Source of the DNA: Kiritimatiellota bacterium
GTDB lineage: Bacteria; Verrucomicrobiota; Kiritimatiellia; JAAZAB01
Reading direction: 5' to 3'
Assembly (NCBI GenBank): GCA_008636095.1
Contig: VSJD01000140.1
Span: 1-14,315 of the forward strand
Length of the DNA stretch: 14,315 nt
Shown here: positions 1-6,330 of the stretch, piece after piece
Numbering within the stretch: position 1 is the stretch's first letter
Layout of the letters: the number at the start of each line of letters is the position of its first letter
Position numbers and translations under genes: made by a program
Notes under the pieces: generated by a model
The model's input: only the letters and a program-made list of their open reading frames with translations
Database searches by the model: none
Told to the model about the DNA's origin: nothing

Positions 1-19
1 CTGGCGTCCGGCGTCCGTC
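1..19. repeat. Heptamer tandem repeat next to a stop codon
   Basis: Two head-to-tail copies of GGCGTCC (positions 3-16) sit directly beyond the TAA stop of the lipoprotein gene, which ends at position 20. The repeat may continue outside the window. It is outside any coding sequence. A different heptamer repeat touches the stop codon of the purine nucleoside phosphorylase gene further right. Confidence 0.5.
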
Positions 20-778
20 TTACGGCGGTGCGCTTGTCATTGGCTCGACGATGACGCGGAACCCGATGCTCGACGATTTGTAATCCGCCGTGTAACTGCT
101 CCGCCGTGAAATTTTAAGAAACAGGGGTGCGCAGTCGGACCATGAAGCGCCCTTCAGCACCCGGGTTTTACCTTCCGCATCATCGGTGTCCTCGCACCAT
201 TCCCATACGTTGCCGCCGACCCCTAACAGGCCCCAGGCATTCGCACCGCTTTTCTGCACCGGGCAGGACACACGGTAGCCGTCATTGTGATCCAGTTTCT
301 GACCCGGTTCCGGGTTTTCGATGCCAAAGTAATTCCAGTTGCGTGGAATGGGTCCGTCGCCCCAGGGATATTCCGCCGACTTGCCGCAAGCGGCCACCGT
401 TTCCCAATCCTGTTCGGTCGGCAGGCAAAACCGCCACTGACTGCCACCGAAGGTTTTAGTCATCCATATGCAGAAGTTGTTCGCGTCGTTCCAGCTCAGG
501 GCAACCGCCGGCTGGTCGTCCTTGTTGAGCGTCAAATTCTTGTGTTCACCGCTGGTATGCGCCGACTTGAAACAGCGGTATTGTTTGTTGCTAACCTCGT
601 ATTTGCCGACGTAGCGCTTCAACGCCGGGATATAGACAAACCGCATCTTGGTTTTAGGTCCGAGTTTCACGACCAGGTCGGCCACGTCGCTGATCGGCTT
701 ACTGCAACCAGCCAATCCCGCCATCAGGCCCGCCGCCAGGCACCATCCCCCGATCCACATCCATGTGCGTTTATGCAT
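20..778 (-). CDS. SUMF1/FGE-sulfatase-domain lipoprotein
   Basis: This 252-residue protein starts at an ATG preceded by GAGGAG with a 6-base spacer. Residues 1-25 are a lipoprotein signal peptide: basic start, hydrophobic core and lipobox LAGC with Cys25, so it should be exported and lipid-anchored. Residues about 46-246 form an FGE-sulfatase (SUMF1-like, C-lectin fold) domain. Visible landmarks are GKYEVSNKQY (58-67), RFCLPTEQDWE (116-126), YPWGDG (137-142), GNVWEWCED (189-197) and the C-terminal VLKGASW...SIGFRV (207-242). The pair of active-site cysteines that formylglycine-generating enzymes carry in the last part of the domain is not present; only one Cys (216) is there. It is therefore probably not a sulfatase activator but one of the many SUMF1-fold proteins used for binding or unknown chemistry in PVC-type bacteria. 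The fold assignment is firm and the function is unknown. The gene lies 126 bases downstream of the zinc-ribbon gene on the same strand. Confidence 0.85.
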   Translation of the reverse strand: MHKRTWMWIGGWCLAAGLMAGLAGCSKPISDVADLVVKLGPKTKMRFVYIPALKRYVGKYEVSNKQYRCFKSAHTSGEHKNLTLNKDDQPAVALSWNDANNFCIWMTKTFGGSQWRFCLPTEQDWETVAACGKSAEYPWGDGPIPRNWNYFGIENPEPGQKLDHNDGYRVSCPVQKSGANAWGLLGVGGNVWEWCEDTDDAEGKTRVLKGASWSDCAPLFLKISRRSSYTADYKSSSIGFRVIVEPMTSAPP

Positions 779-856
779 TGCTTACTCCTCATGCTATGAA
801 AATTTGCCAGAGCCATACGGGCGGAAAGGGGCCGCGCCCCGAAGTATGCGCTTCGC

Positions 857-889
857 TTTCCGCATCTGGCGGATCCGCTGTGGCGGAAA
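857..889. repeat. Compound inverted repeat between two genes
   Basis: TTTCCGC (857-863) and GCGGAAA (883-889) are perfect inverted arms. Between them lies the perfect 10-bp palindrome GCGGATCCGC (869-878). A second small stem, GGGGC-CGC-GCCCC, lies just to the left at about 828-840. The region separates the zinc-ribbon gene (stop at 905) from the lipoprotein gene start at 778. No T-run follows on the minus strand, so it is not a textbook terminator; it could be an mRNA-processing hairpin or a dispersed palindrome. Confidence 0.45.
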
Positions 890-904
890 CTTCAGGGCGC
901 GCCG

Positions 905-1543
905 TCAGGTATTCTGAAGCTGAATGCGAACCGTCGCGTTCTTCAGCGCTTCGTCGCTAACGCTTAGATCGGTCGGCTTGATGCCCGCCGGCACGCCCCC
1001 GAACAGCTTGATCAGAGCGGCCTGGAACGATTCGGGATTGCTGCGTGTAACCTTGAATGCCTCAACCTTGTCCGGCAATATCAACTGGGATTTCAAGTGA
1101 TCGCCCTGCGAGAGAATGACGAACGGCTTGGTGCAGTTTGGACAACGGCCGCGCTTGGTGATGTCCGTATCCCTAAGCCAAAGCTTCTGGCCGCACGAGG
1201 GGCAACTGATCTTGAAGTCCACTTCGCCCTTGTCGCGCAACATGAAAATGGCCAAGGGAATGCCGAGCGGGTCCGGAAGGGAACGGTAAATGTTCTTGAT
1301 CTTTTCCAGGGACAGTACATCCATGAAGCGGACCACGATGGCGATGGCGTCAGCCTTGGCCAGTTGCTCCGCGAACGTCGGATCCTGGCTCGGATCCCCC
1401 GCAACGACCTCAAAATTTACCAGAAAATCACCGATGACCACCTCAGTCTTTGGCTCGGCGGTGAAAGAGCCTAAAAATTCTTCAGCCAGCTCGCGATAAA
1501 TTGACAGGATCAATAACATGTTGGCCTTTTTCTCAGTTTGCAT
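905..1543 (-). CDS. Zinc-ribbon protein of unknown function
   Basis: This 212-residue protein starts at an ATG preceded by AAGGAG with a 9-base spacer. I do not recognise a named family. The N-terminal half (about 8-110) alternates hydrophobic strand-like and helical stretches (LLILSIYRELAEEF; ADAIAIVVRFMD; GIPLAIFMLRDKGEVDF), which suggests an alpha/beta Rossmann- or GTPase-like fold, but there is no Walker A motif, so nucleotide binding is not supported. Residues 114-137 hold a zinc ribbon with two CPxC knuckles, CPSC (114-117) and CPNC (134-137), followed by a C-terminal alpha/beta tail. There is no signal peptide, so it is probably cytoplasmic. It has its own promoter candidate covered by inverted repeats. 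The lipoprotein gene follows on the same strand and might be co-transcribed. Confidence 0.8.
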   Translation of the reverse strand: MQTEKKANMLLILSIYRELAEEFLGSFTAEPKTEVVIGDFLVNFEVVAGDPSQDPTFAEQLAKADAIAIVVRFMDVLSLEKIKNIYRSLPDPLGIPLAIFMLRDKGEVDFKISCPSCGQKLWLRDTDITKRGRCPNCTKPFVILSQGDHLKSQLILPDKVEAFKVTRSNPESFQAALIKLFGGVPAGIKPTDLSVSDEALKNATVRIQLQNT

Positions 1544-1589
1544 AACAGTGCTCTCCTTGTGTTGATATCGCGGATCAAGGCACTCCGGG

Positions 1590-1652
1590 CTTGACCGGAC
1601 ATAATTTTTAAATTAAAGACTTTTTTCGCGTCCGGTTCAAGTAAAAAAGTCT
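1590..1652. repeat. Two nested inverted repeats over a promoter
   Basis: Arm pair 1 is CTTGACCGGAC (1590-1600) against GTCCGGTTCAAG (1630-1641), complementary except for one extra base. Arm pair 2 is AGACTTTTTT (1617-1626) against AAAAAAGTCT (1643-1652), a perfect 10-bp match. The two pairs interleave rather than nest cleanly, so they would compete if folded as RNA or be read separately as DNA operators. They overlap both hexamers of the promoter at 1612-1640. Confidence 0.6.
1612..1640 (-). promoter_or_regulatory. Sigma70-like promoter for the zinc-ribbon gene
   Basis: Reading leftward, the -35 hexamer TTGAAC (1635-1640) is followed by a 17-base spacer and TTTAAT (1612-1617), which matches the -10 consensus at 5 of 6 positions. 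Transcription would start near 1605, leaving a leader of about 60 bases before the ATG at 1543. The hexamers lie within inverted repeats, which suggests regulation by a dimeric repressor; no regulator gene is visible nearby. Confidence 0.55.
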
Positions 1653-1802
1653 ACCGCAGAATCTATAGGTATGATTATCGGATAAACGAGAAATCTATCA
1701 AGGTTATTTTTAGGCTATGTGAATTACGGGATCATCACCAATGGGCAGATGCGGGAGGAGCGAAGTTATCAAGAGCCGCGTTACACCAATGGCGGCCGCG
1801 TT

Positions 1803-4337
1803 TCAAACTTTCCGGCAATTTTTATAAACGACAACCGCCCCCAATAATCCCGACGTCCGGGCAAACTCTTCAAATTCATTCTTCGGCGTGTTGGTCACTT
1901 CAATTTCGATCCTGTTTTTACCAGGACGAATTGCATCCGTGATTTCAAAAAGAAACGGCCGCCAGCGCCTGAGGCCGCACTTGCGGCCGTTTACGCTTAC
2001 TTCCGCAATCTCTTTCACCTTGCCCAGGTCAATCCATATGTCGTCCGTATTCAATGAATCAAGCGAAAACTCACGGATGTACTTAGCTTTTCCGGAATAA
2101 TATTTGTATCCAAGCGTTTTCCAGCACTTGAGCCCCCCCCTGATTTTTATGGTTTTTTGCCCGATGGAAATGGCCCAGCCGGTCTTTAGCTCCATGATTT
2201 TTTCAAATACCTTGTCATGGAAAACGCCGTCAACGGAAATATTCTTTTCTGAAATGAGCACCAATTTGCTCTCAAAACCGGTGAATTTCAGATTTAACGA
2301 AAGCCATCCGTCTTTATCGGAGGCACCTTCCATTTCAAGAATCCTCCCGCTTTCAGCGTCCAAAAGACAGGCATTTCCCTTGCCGCGCAATTCTATCCGG
2401 CGGTCAAGCGGATTTTCCGACTCATTAACCAGGAAGTAAAGTGTCCAGCCGGCATCATGTCGACAAAGGTATTTTAAACCAGGGCATGCGGTTTTAAGAA
2501 TCACGTCTCGGCAACCGGTTTTTTTTATGAAGCCAGCAAGCTCGGTAACCCCCTTGAATATTTTCCAACTGCCCCGGCAGGTATTTTCCCTGTTACCGGG
2601 CAAATCAATCACAGGGTTTTGTTTCCCCGGACTATCTGCGTTAACAATCCATTCCGGCACGGGAGGGATTACGAGAACGTGTCCGCCTTGCCTAACGAAT
2701 TCCTTGAGGATCGCATATGTTCTGTGCGGCAGAACGGATACTCCGGCAAGGACAAGCGCTGAAAACTCCTCGCCCGCAACTCTTATTTTTCCTTTGCCAA
2801 TATCCGCCTCCAATAGAAAATCATCGTCAAGTATGTCAAAATCAACCTGGTTTTCCATCAGGCCATGGCCAACGGAATCGAAAAGGCTTGAGAGTTTGTC
2901 CAATTCGGCATTCTTTTTCAGGTCAGGCCGGCGCAATGACCAGGCCGAATGAATGGGATAATAAAGCGCAACCGGGGCGCGGTGCCTGCCGCGGGTCAGA
3001 ACGTAAGAAAGCCTCGCCACGTAATCCGCAAAACCCCCGAAAGACGGCCAGAAGATGTTTTTATGTCCCTCGGAAGGTGGACACTCAAATTTGCGTTCCG
3101 CCCTGATTGAATAGTAAAAAGCGTGCGGGTTCAGGAAATTCACGCCCCTGACATACTGCCAGTCGCATACGGCCTTCATTTCTTCAAGCGTCAGGTCCCA
3201 GCCCGAACAAGCATAGGTTTCCGAAAGTGTCCGTTCTTTTCCGGAAAGATGCGCCACGCTTGAGACAAATTTTTCGGTCAGGCGGCGCTTGTTCCGGTCG
3301 ATTTTATCCAGACCGGGAATGTCAAAATAGCGCAATGGTCTCATCAGATGCCCGGAAAACTGGATATGGTTCTGGAATCCCTCCTCCCATTCAAGATGTC
3401 CCGTGAATTTGAGACTGTTTTCCCGGCACCAATTGCTTATCGGCTTGAAATAGTTTGTGCAAAACATCTCGGCCACGGTATCATAGAAATCACAGCGTAC
3501 TTTCCGGTAATTGCCCGTTTCCTTCCAGAGACAGACCAAGTGATCTTTTAATTCATAACCATGGCGTTTCTTGAAGAATTCCGGCAATTCTTTCGTCCAG
3601 GTCAGGCTCGCTGGATTCTTGTTCCACAGGTTATGATAGAAGCCCGGCTCATCGGTGAAAATTCCGGGGATGGTTTTGCCGAACTGTCCCCCGAAACGTT
3701 TTTTGTATTCTGCGTGAGAGAAACGAATAAACGCGCGGGTTGCATCAGGATTCAACCGGTCTATATGCGCAGGCCGCGTAATGGGATGGGTAAGCCCTGA
3801 ATTCCGGCGCATGAAAAAAAGAATCTTGTGCGGACCGGCGGGAATATCGGTCACGAGTTGCCAGTCCCATATATCTTTCGTGACTTCTTTCAGTCCCGAA
3901 TAGTCCGGTCTGCAAATATAGACGTACTGTGGGAATCCTTCCGGCAGCCATTCAACAAGATGCAGGGGCCCGGTCGTGTCCTTCTCAATCAAATTCAGGT
4001 GTTGTTCCTGAAATCCGGGGTTTTCTTCGTATATCTTGCCATGCGCCCAGCCCGAGGCCCAGTTCATGTCATCGTATAGCCAGAGGTTGAAATTGATTTT
4101 TTTCCCTTCGTGGATCGCGGCACTGATGCATTTCCACCAATCTTTGGAAAAATAGGGCGTGCGCAACCCGAATCGCCCGTGCATGAAGGCGCCACCCACG
4201 TTTTTCTTCGCAAATTCCCTTACCTGCCGGCGCATTTCTGCCGGTTTCAGGCGGTCGTTCAAAAACCAGAAGGGCACAAGCCGGAATTGCTTTGGCGGCC
4301 GTCTAAAATCTTTTTGAGCAATTTTTTTGTTCATCAT
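1803..4337 (-). CDS. GH106-like (alpha-L-rhamnosidase-type) glycoside hydrolase
   Basis: This 844-residue protein starts at ATGATG, preceded by GAAAGG at about 10 bases. The N-terminal motif PFWFLNDRLKPAEMRRQV (22-39), then GGAFMHGRFGLRTPYFSKDWW (48-68) and LWLYDDMNWASGWAHGKI (85-102), are characteristic of the GH106-like TIM-barrel family. GIFTDEPGF (225-233) and SETYACSGWDLTLEEMK (372-388) supply likely active-site acids (Glu230, Glu373). These are assigned by pattern, not proven. After about 440 comes an alpha/beta region. Residues about 750-830 form a beta-sandwich, galactose-binding-like domain (WIDLGKVKEIAEVSVNG). It is shorter than typical GH106 enzymes of about 1000 residues. No signal peptide is visible, so it may act in the cytoplasm on imported oligosaccharides. 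The substrate is unknown; rhamnosides are the best guess. Base composition looks much lower in GC than the flanking genes, which could mean lateral acquisition. It lies 78 bases downstream of cca and could be read from the same transcript. Confidence 0.75.
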   Translation of the reverse strand: MMNKKIAQKDFRRPPKQFRLVPFWFLNDRLKPAEMRRQVREFAKKNVGGAFMHGRFGLRTPYFSKDWWKCISAAIHEGKKINFNLWLYDDMNWASGWAHGKIYEENPGFQEQHLNLIEKDTTGPLHLVEWLPEGFPQYVYICRPDYSGLKEVTKDIWDWQLVTDIPAGPHKILFFMRRNSGLTHPITRPAHIDRLNPDATRAFIRFSHAEYKKRFGGQFGKTIPGIFTDEPGFYHNLWNKNPASLTWTKELPEFFKKRHGYELKDHLVCLWKETGNYRKVRCDFYDTVAEMFCTNYFKPISNWCRENSLKFTGHLEWEEGFQNHIQFSGHLMRPLRYFDIPGLDKIDRNKRRLTEKFVSSVAHLSGKERTLSETYACSGWDLTLEEMKAVCDWQYVRGVNFLNPHAFYYSIRAERKFECPPSEGHKNIFWPSFGGFADYVARLSYVLTRGRHRAPVALYYPIHSAWSLRRPDLKKNAELDKLSSLFDSVGHGLMENQVDFDILDDDFLLEADIGKGKIRVAGEEFSALVLAGVSVLPHRTYAILKEFVRQGGHVLVIPPVPEWIVNADSPGKQNPVIDLPGNRENTCRGSWKIFKGVTELAGFIKKTGCRDVILKTACPGLKYLCRHDAGWTLYFLVNESENPLDRRIELRGKGNACLLDAESGRILEMEGASDKDGWLSLNLKFTGFESKLVLISEKNISVDGVFHDKVFEKIMELKTGWAISIGQKTIKIRGGLKCWKTLGYKYYSGKAKYIREFSLDSLNTDDIWIDLGKVKEIAEVSVNGRKCGLRRWRPFLFEITDAIRPGKNRIEIEVTNTPKNEFEEFARTSGLLGAVVVYKNCRKV

Positions 4338-4415
4338 TTCGATTTAACCTTTCAAAGGAACCGGCGGAGACAACGGCAGATCAAGCCATGCCAATCCGAT
4401 ATGACGGCAAAAATG

Positions 4416-5804
4416 TTACCGTCCTGCCGCAGCCAGCTCGCGTCGGAGCCAGGCCAGTGCCGCCTCACGGTTTTCCACCAGGCCTTCCAACTGCGCGTCG
4501 TAAACCCGCTGTTTCCATCGGCCAATCTCGCGGCCGGCAGTAACGCCCAGGGGCAGGATATCATGACCCGTGACCCACGGCTTGGGCAGGACCGGTTCGG
4601 CGCGGCGCGCGGCCAGGAACGCGGTCAGAAACGTGTGGTTCGTCAGGTCCCCGTGACTGGCCGCGCAATCCAGGCGATGCAGTTCCAGCTCGGTGGCAAA
4701 GGTCGGCGCCCCCACCAGCCGGCAGAGCGTTGCCTTACGCATGCGTTGAACATCCATGAACCGCATGTGGTTACCTATGCAAAACGCGATGGCCTTGATG
4801 TCGTCATTCGGCAGACGCAGGCGCTTCAAGATCTCTTCCGCCAGGGCCGCGCCCACGCCGGCATGACAGTCGAACCGGATGCGGTTTTCCACGAACTTGG
4901 CCGTGCCGGGCTTGCCCACATCGTGGAGCAGGACGGCGTAAGCCAGTCTCAAGTCTGGTTGCCCGCCCGCCTGCCCGAGACTACTCGGGTCGGCCAGGGA
5001 GCTCGGCCGAGGATGCATGGCGTTCAACATCATGATCGTATGCGTCCAGACGTCCCCCTCGGGGTGAAACTGCGGGGGCTGTTCCTGGCCCCGGAGCGCT
5101 GAGACCTCCGGCAGGATGACCGGGAGCAGACCGACTGTCTGAAGGAGTTCAATCGCCGCGCCGGGTTGCGGCGCCTCCAGCAGGATGCGCGTCAGTTCCT
5201 GCTGAATCCGCTCGGCGCTGACTTTTTCGATCTGTGGGGCGTGCCGGCGGATGGCATCGGCCGTGGCGGGGTCCAGCTTGAAATCCAGCGTGACGGCAAA
5301 CCGCACGGCGCGCAGCATGCGCAAGTGGTCTTCCGCAAACCGGTCGTCCGCTCGGCCCACGGCCCGGATCAAGCGTGCGGCCAGGTCCGCTTGGCCGCCA
5401 ACATAGTCGCGCACCGTGCCGGTCAGGGGATCGAGAAACAGTGCGTTCACTGTGAAGTCGCGGCGCAGGGCGTCTGTCTGCTCGTCGGTGAACACCACAC
5501 CCTCGGGATGGCGGCCATCGCGGTAAGCCTGGTCTTTGCGGAAAGTGGCTACCTCGTATTCATGGGTCTGGACTCTCACCCGCACCACGCCAAACGATTT
5601 ACCCACCGTCACCGCTCTGGGGAATAGGCGCTCCACCTGGTCGGGCACGGCCGAGGTGGCAATGTCAAAATCCTTCGGCGCGCGGCCCATGATGAGGTCG
5701 CGTACGCAGCCGCCCGCCCAAAGGGCAGTAAAACCCTCTTTCGTCAAACGCCGGACCACGCTCCGGGCGCCATCGCTGAGCGGATTGGTGGGAATGGAAA
5801 TCAT
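4416..5804 (-). CDS. cca: CCA-adding enzyme / tRNA nucleotidyltransferase with HD domain
   Basis: This 462-residue enzyme of the poly(A) polymerase/CCA nucleotidyltransferase family (class II) adds or repairs the CCA end of tRNAs using CTP and ATP. Motif GGCVRD is at 31-36, the metal-binding DFD at 45-47, RRDFTVNA at 114-121, and RMLRAVRFA of the RNA-binding region at 162-170. An HD domain follows, with HPEGDVWTHT (247-256) and LLHDVGKP (292-299), so a phosphohydrolase activity is possible. Between the first HD helix and LLHDVGKP there is an extra segment of about 15-18 residues containing the doubled peptide PSSLADPSSLGQAGG, which looks inserted. The gene starts 9 bases after the cdd stop without a clear Shine-Dalgarno sequence, which suggests translational coupling. 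A separate polymerase rather than a CCA enzyme cannot be excluded from sequence alone. Confidence 0.92.
   Translation of the reverse strand: MISIPTNPLSDGARSVVRRLTKEGFTALWAGGCVRDLIMGRAPKDFDIATSAVPDQVERLFPRAVTVGKSFGVVRVRVQTHEYEVATFRKDQAYRDGRHPEGVVFTDEQTDALRRDFTVNALFLDPLTGTVRDYVGGQADLAARLIRAVGRADDRFAEDHLRMLRAVRFAVTLDFKLDPATADAIRRHAPQIEKVSAERIQQELTRILLEAPQPGAAIELLQTVGLLPVILPEVSALRGQEQPPQFHPEGDVWTHTIMMLNAMHPRPSSLADPSSLGQAGGQPDLRLAYAVLLHDVGKPGTAKFVENRIRFDCHAGVGAALAEEILKRLRLPNDDIKAIAFCIGNHMRFMDVQRMRKATLCRLVGAPTFATELELHRLDCAASHGDLTNHTFLTAFLAARRAEPVLPKPWVTGHDILPLGVTAGREIGRWKQRVYDAQLEGLVENREAALAWLRRELAAAGR
4969..4994. repeat. Hairpin and tandem insert inside cca
   Basis: CCCGAG (4974-4979) and CTCGGG (4984-4989) form a perfect 6-bp stem with a 4-base loop, extended by GCC/GGC (4969-4971 with 4992-4994) across a 2-base internal loop. 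To the right, on the coding side, lies a diverged copy of the same 18 bases, so the protein reads PSSLAD then PSSLGQ. The segment sits in frame in the HD-domain loop of cca. Confidence 0.5.
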
Positions 5805-5813
5805 AAAAAATAA

Positions 5814-6272
5814 TTATCCCAGCCGGAATGCCTGCGGCAACAGATCCTTTAACGTGTAAGAGACCATTCCAGATGGATCGCGCGCGGCGGCTGTGATAAT
5901 GACAAAATCCGGCCGGCAGAATTCGGCCAGCGCCTGCAGGCAGGCTCCGCAAGGCATAGGTGCGGTCTGCCCGCCCTTCTTCGCCAAGCCCTGTGGTTTA
6001 CCACAGGGCTTGGCTTCGCAGGGTGCTTCACTGGAGGCGACAGCTAACGCCGTGAAGCGGCGATGCCCCGCCGCAACGGCGGCGCCCAAGGCCGTGCGTT
6101 CTGCGCATAGCGTCAGGCCATACGACGCGTTTTCCACGTTACAGCCTTGAAAGACGCGCCCTTCACGGGTCAGCAGGGCCGCGCCGACGCAGAACCGGGA
6201 ATAGGGCGCGTAAGAGCGCCGCATTGCCGCGACTGCCTTTTTAATCAGATTCTTTTGTTGGTTGGGAGTCAT
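5814..6272 (-). CDS. cdd: Cytidine deaminase with internal insert
   Basis: This 152-residue protein of the small tetrameric cytidine deaminase type hydrolyses (deoxy)cytidine to (deoxy)uridine and ammonia, feeding the pyrimidine phosphorylase two genes upstream. The N-terminal YAPYSRFCVGAAL (21-33) and GCNVENASYGLTLCAERTAL (43-62) are typical; Cys56 and catalytic Glu58 lie in CAE. PCGAC (107-111) supplies zinc ligands Cys108 and Cys111. In Bacillus subtilis Cdd about 8 residues separate the LAVA strand from PCGAC; here 27 do. The extra segment of about 19 residues (about 84-102) is encoded largely by a palindrome. All catalytic residues are present, so the enzyme may still work, with a loop at the edge of the active site. 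The ATG at 6272 lacks a visible Shine-Dalgarno sequence. It follows the PNP stop by 58 bases and precedes cca by 9. Confidence 0.93.
   Translation of the reverse strand: MTPNQQKNLIKKAVAAMRRSYAPYSRFCVGAALLTREGRVFQGCNVENASYGLTLCAERTALGAAVAAGHRRFTALAVASSEAPCEAKPCGKPQGLAKKGGQTAPMPCGACLQALAEFCRPDFVIITAAARDPSGMVSYTLKDLLPQAFRLG
5972..6025. repeat. In-frame palindromic element inside cdd
   Basis: Perfect 15-bp arms (5983-5997 and 6000-6014) are separated by 2 bases. They continue outward as an imperfect stem through 5972 and 6025 (pairs at 5979/6018, 5977/6020, 5974-5976/6021-6023, a G-T at 5973/6024 and 5972/6025). Total length is 54 bp, exactly 18 codons, close to the size of the extra segment in the protein. 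The core encodes AKPCGKPQGLA (residues 87-97). Confidence 0.8.
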
Positions 6273-6305
6273 ACCAAAAAAATGCAGAATGTCCGGTTTT
6301 GTCTA

Positions 6306-6329
6306 CAGCCTTCAGCCTACAGCCTGCAG
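6306..6329. repeat. CAGCCTN heptamer tandem repeat
   Basis: Three full copies of CAGCCTN plus a partial fourth (CAG) run from 6306 to 6329, in the gap between the PNP stop codon (6331-6333) and the cdd start (6272). The repeat begins one base after the stop codon on the minus strand. No coding or clear regulatory role is visible. Confidence 0.7.
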
Positions 6330-6330
6330 T

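Noticed and set aside
20..778. True formylglycine-generating enzyme (sulfatase activator)
   Set aside because: The active-site cysteine pair is missing and no sulfatase gene is in the window. Only the domain fold is supported.
4338..4415. Sigma54 promoter upstream of the glycosidase (TTGGCATGGCTTGAT)
   Set aside because: The GG and GC elements are not 10 bases apart, so the -24/-12 spacing fails.
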